DNA from: Bacteroidota bacterium
GTDB lineage: Bacteria; Bacteroidota; UBA10030; UBA6906
Direction of reading: 5' to 3'
Assembly (NCBI GenBank): GCA_016844425.1
Contig: JAERML010000029.1
Coordinates: 1 to 14,700, forward strand
Length of the DNA: 14,700 nucleotides
Of this stretch, positions 14,290-14,700 are shown in pieces. A program made the position numbers and the translations under genes. The stretch's first letter is position 1. Every line of letters starts with the position of its first letter. Below the pieces are notes generated by a model. It did no database searches, was not told where the DNA came from, and worked only from the letters and a program-made list of their open reading frames with translations.

Positions 14290-14700
14290 TTAGTGCACTC
14301 CTGATGAGTCCGGGGTTTGCTGGAGATGAAGAGAGTACCAGTAGGCATATCCGTCTCCGGCGCTGTCGATGTCATAGGAAATATGTGTGTCGCCAGTGAG
14401 CCATTGGTAGGCTACCACGCGTTCCCTTGGTCGTGGGCCGTAGAGCTGCACAAAGTAAGAAAGAAGTTCGTACGAGTTGGATGTCCCCTTGGTGGTAATA
14501 GCCACCCCTGCAAAGCGGCCCCCAAAGAATTCCAGTTCACAACTTTCCAGATCGGCACCGGCAAGGGATTCAATACGACAACGAACCGTCGCACGTCCGT
14601 TCTCTGCTCCAACGGGATCAAGACCGAATCGTTCTCGCATTTCCGCCAACGGCGTTCCCCAGCTATACCCGAGGAAGCCACCCTCTCCCTCGGTGAAGCA
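14290..14700 (-). CDS. Uncharacterised protein, C-terminal part (runs off the window)
   Basis: The reading frame is open from the window edge (14700) to a stop at 14290-14292, so these 137 codons are the C-terminal part of a longer protein. A TTG at 14647-14649 is not needed as a start because the frame continues upstream with GFLGYSWGTPLAEM, a motif like GFRGIKWGTP seen in small exported proteins of unknown function in many anaerobes. The remainder alternates beta-strand-like stretches (CELEFFGGRFAGVAITTKG) with an amphipathic helix (NSYELLSYFVQLYG). I do not recognise a characterised function. It is separated from the hydrogenase remnant by about 200 bp and is probably a different transcription unit. 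Confidence 0.6.
   Translation of the reverse strand, partial: CFTEGEGGFLGYSWGTPLAEMRERFGLDPVGAENGRATVRCRIESLAGADLESCELEFFGGRFAGVAITTKGTSNSYELLSYFVQLYGPRPRERVVAYQWLTGDTHISYDIDSAGDGYAYWYSLHLQQTPDSSGVH

Overview
This 14.7 kb window reads almost entirely from the minus strand. It comes from a bacterium, probably anaerobic or facultatively anaerobic. The signs are strong GGAGG-type Shine-Dalgarno sites, tight operons with ATGA/GTGA overlaps, mid-range GC content, a ferredoxin-dependent 2-oxoacid oxidoreductase, traces of a bidirectional [NiFe]-hydrogenase and rubrerythrin-type proteins. I cannot assign a phylum from the sequence; the strong Shine-Dalgarno sites argue mildly against Bacteroidota. 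All gene order below is given in the direction of transcription, from high to low coordinates.

Region A (14700-10850) is the most unusual part. After the end of an unrecognised protein (14290-14700) comes what looks like the wreck of a complete Hox (group 3d type) [NiFe]-hydrogenase and hyp maturation operon. It contains the hypA head (13990-14091) joined to the hoxU tail (13911-13988), an intact hoxY small subunit (13367-13903), the hoxH head (13272-13352) followed at once by the hypF tail (13095-13242), and a HypC-like gene without the usual N-terminal Cys (12910-13098). A 65-codon ORF then joins a HypC head to a HypD tail (12690-12887). An intact glutamine synthetase-family gene follows (11134-12693), and then a damaged hypE fragment (10852-11113). 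Three separate deletions, each joining the head of one gene to the tail of a later one, explain the pattern in the order hypA-(hox)-hoxU-hoxY-hoxH-...-hypF-hypC-hypD-hypE.

Region B (10579-8180) holds a cytochrome c assembly protein CcmF split into two genes overlapping by ATGA. About 26 residues present in ordinary CcmF are missing at the break. A single-cluster ferredoxin and an Acg-type nitroreductase follow with only 2 and 13 bp between the genes.

Region C (7026-1492) continues the same gene string with a methionine gamma-lyase-like PLP enzyme, a 4-hydroxybutyrate/acetyl-CoA-type CoA transferase, and the four subunits of a 2-oxoacid:ferredoxin oxidoreductase (delta ferredoxin, alpha, beta, gamma; VorB-like alpha). 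Read together they suggest a methionine-degrading route: methionine to 2-oxobutyrate plus methanethiol and ammonia, 2-oxobutyrate to propionyl-CoA plus reduced ferredoxin, then CoA transfer to release propionate and save the thioester energy.

Region D (1400-1) contains two small half-ferritin (two-helix, rubrerythrin-type) proteins in tandem, a six-helix membrane protein of unknown function, and the first 50 codons of an isocitrate/isopropylmalate dehydrogenase that runs out of the window.

I saw no tRNA, rRNA, CRISPR array, insertion sequence or phage gene.
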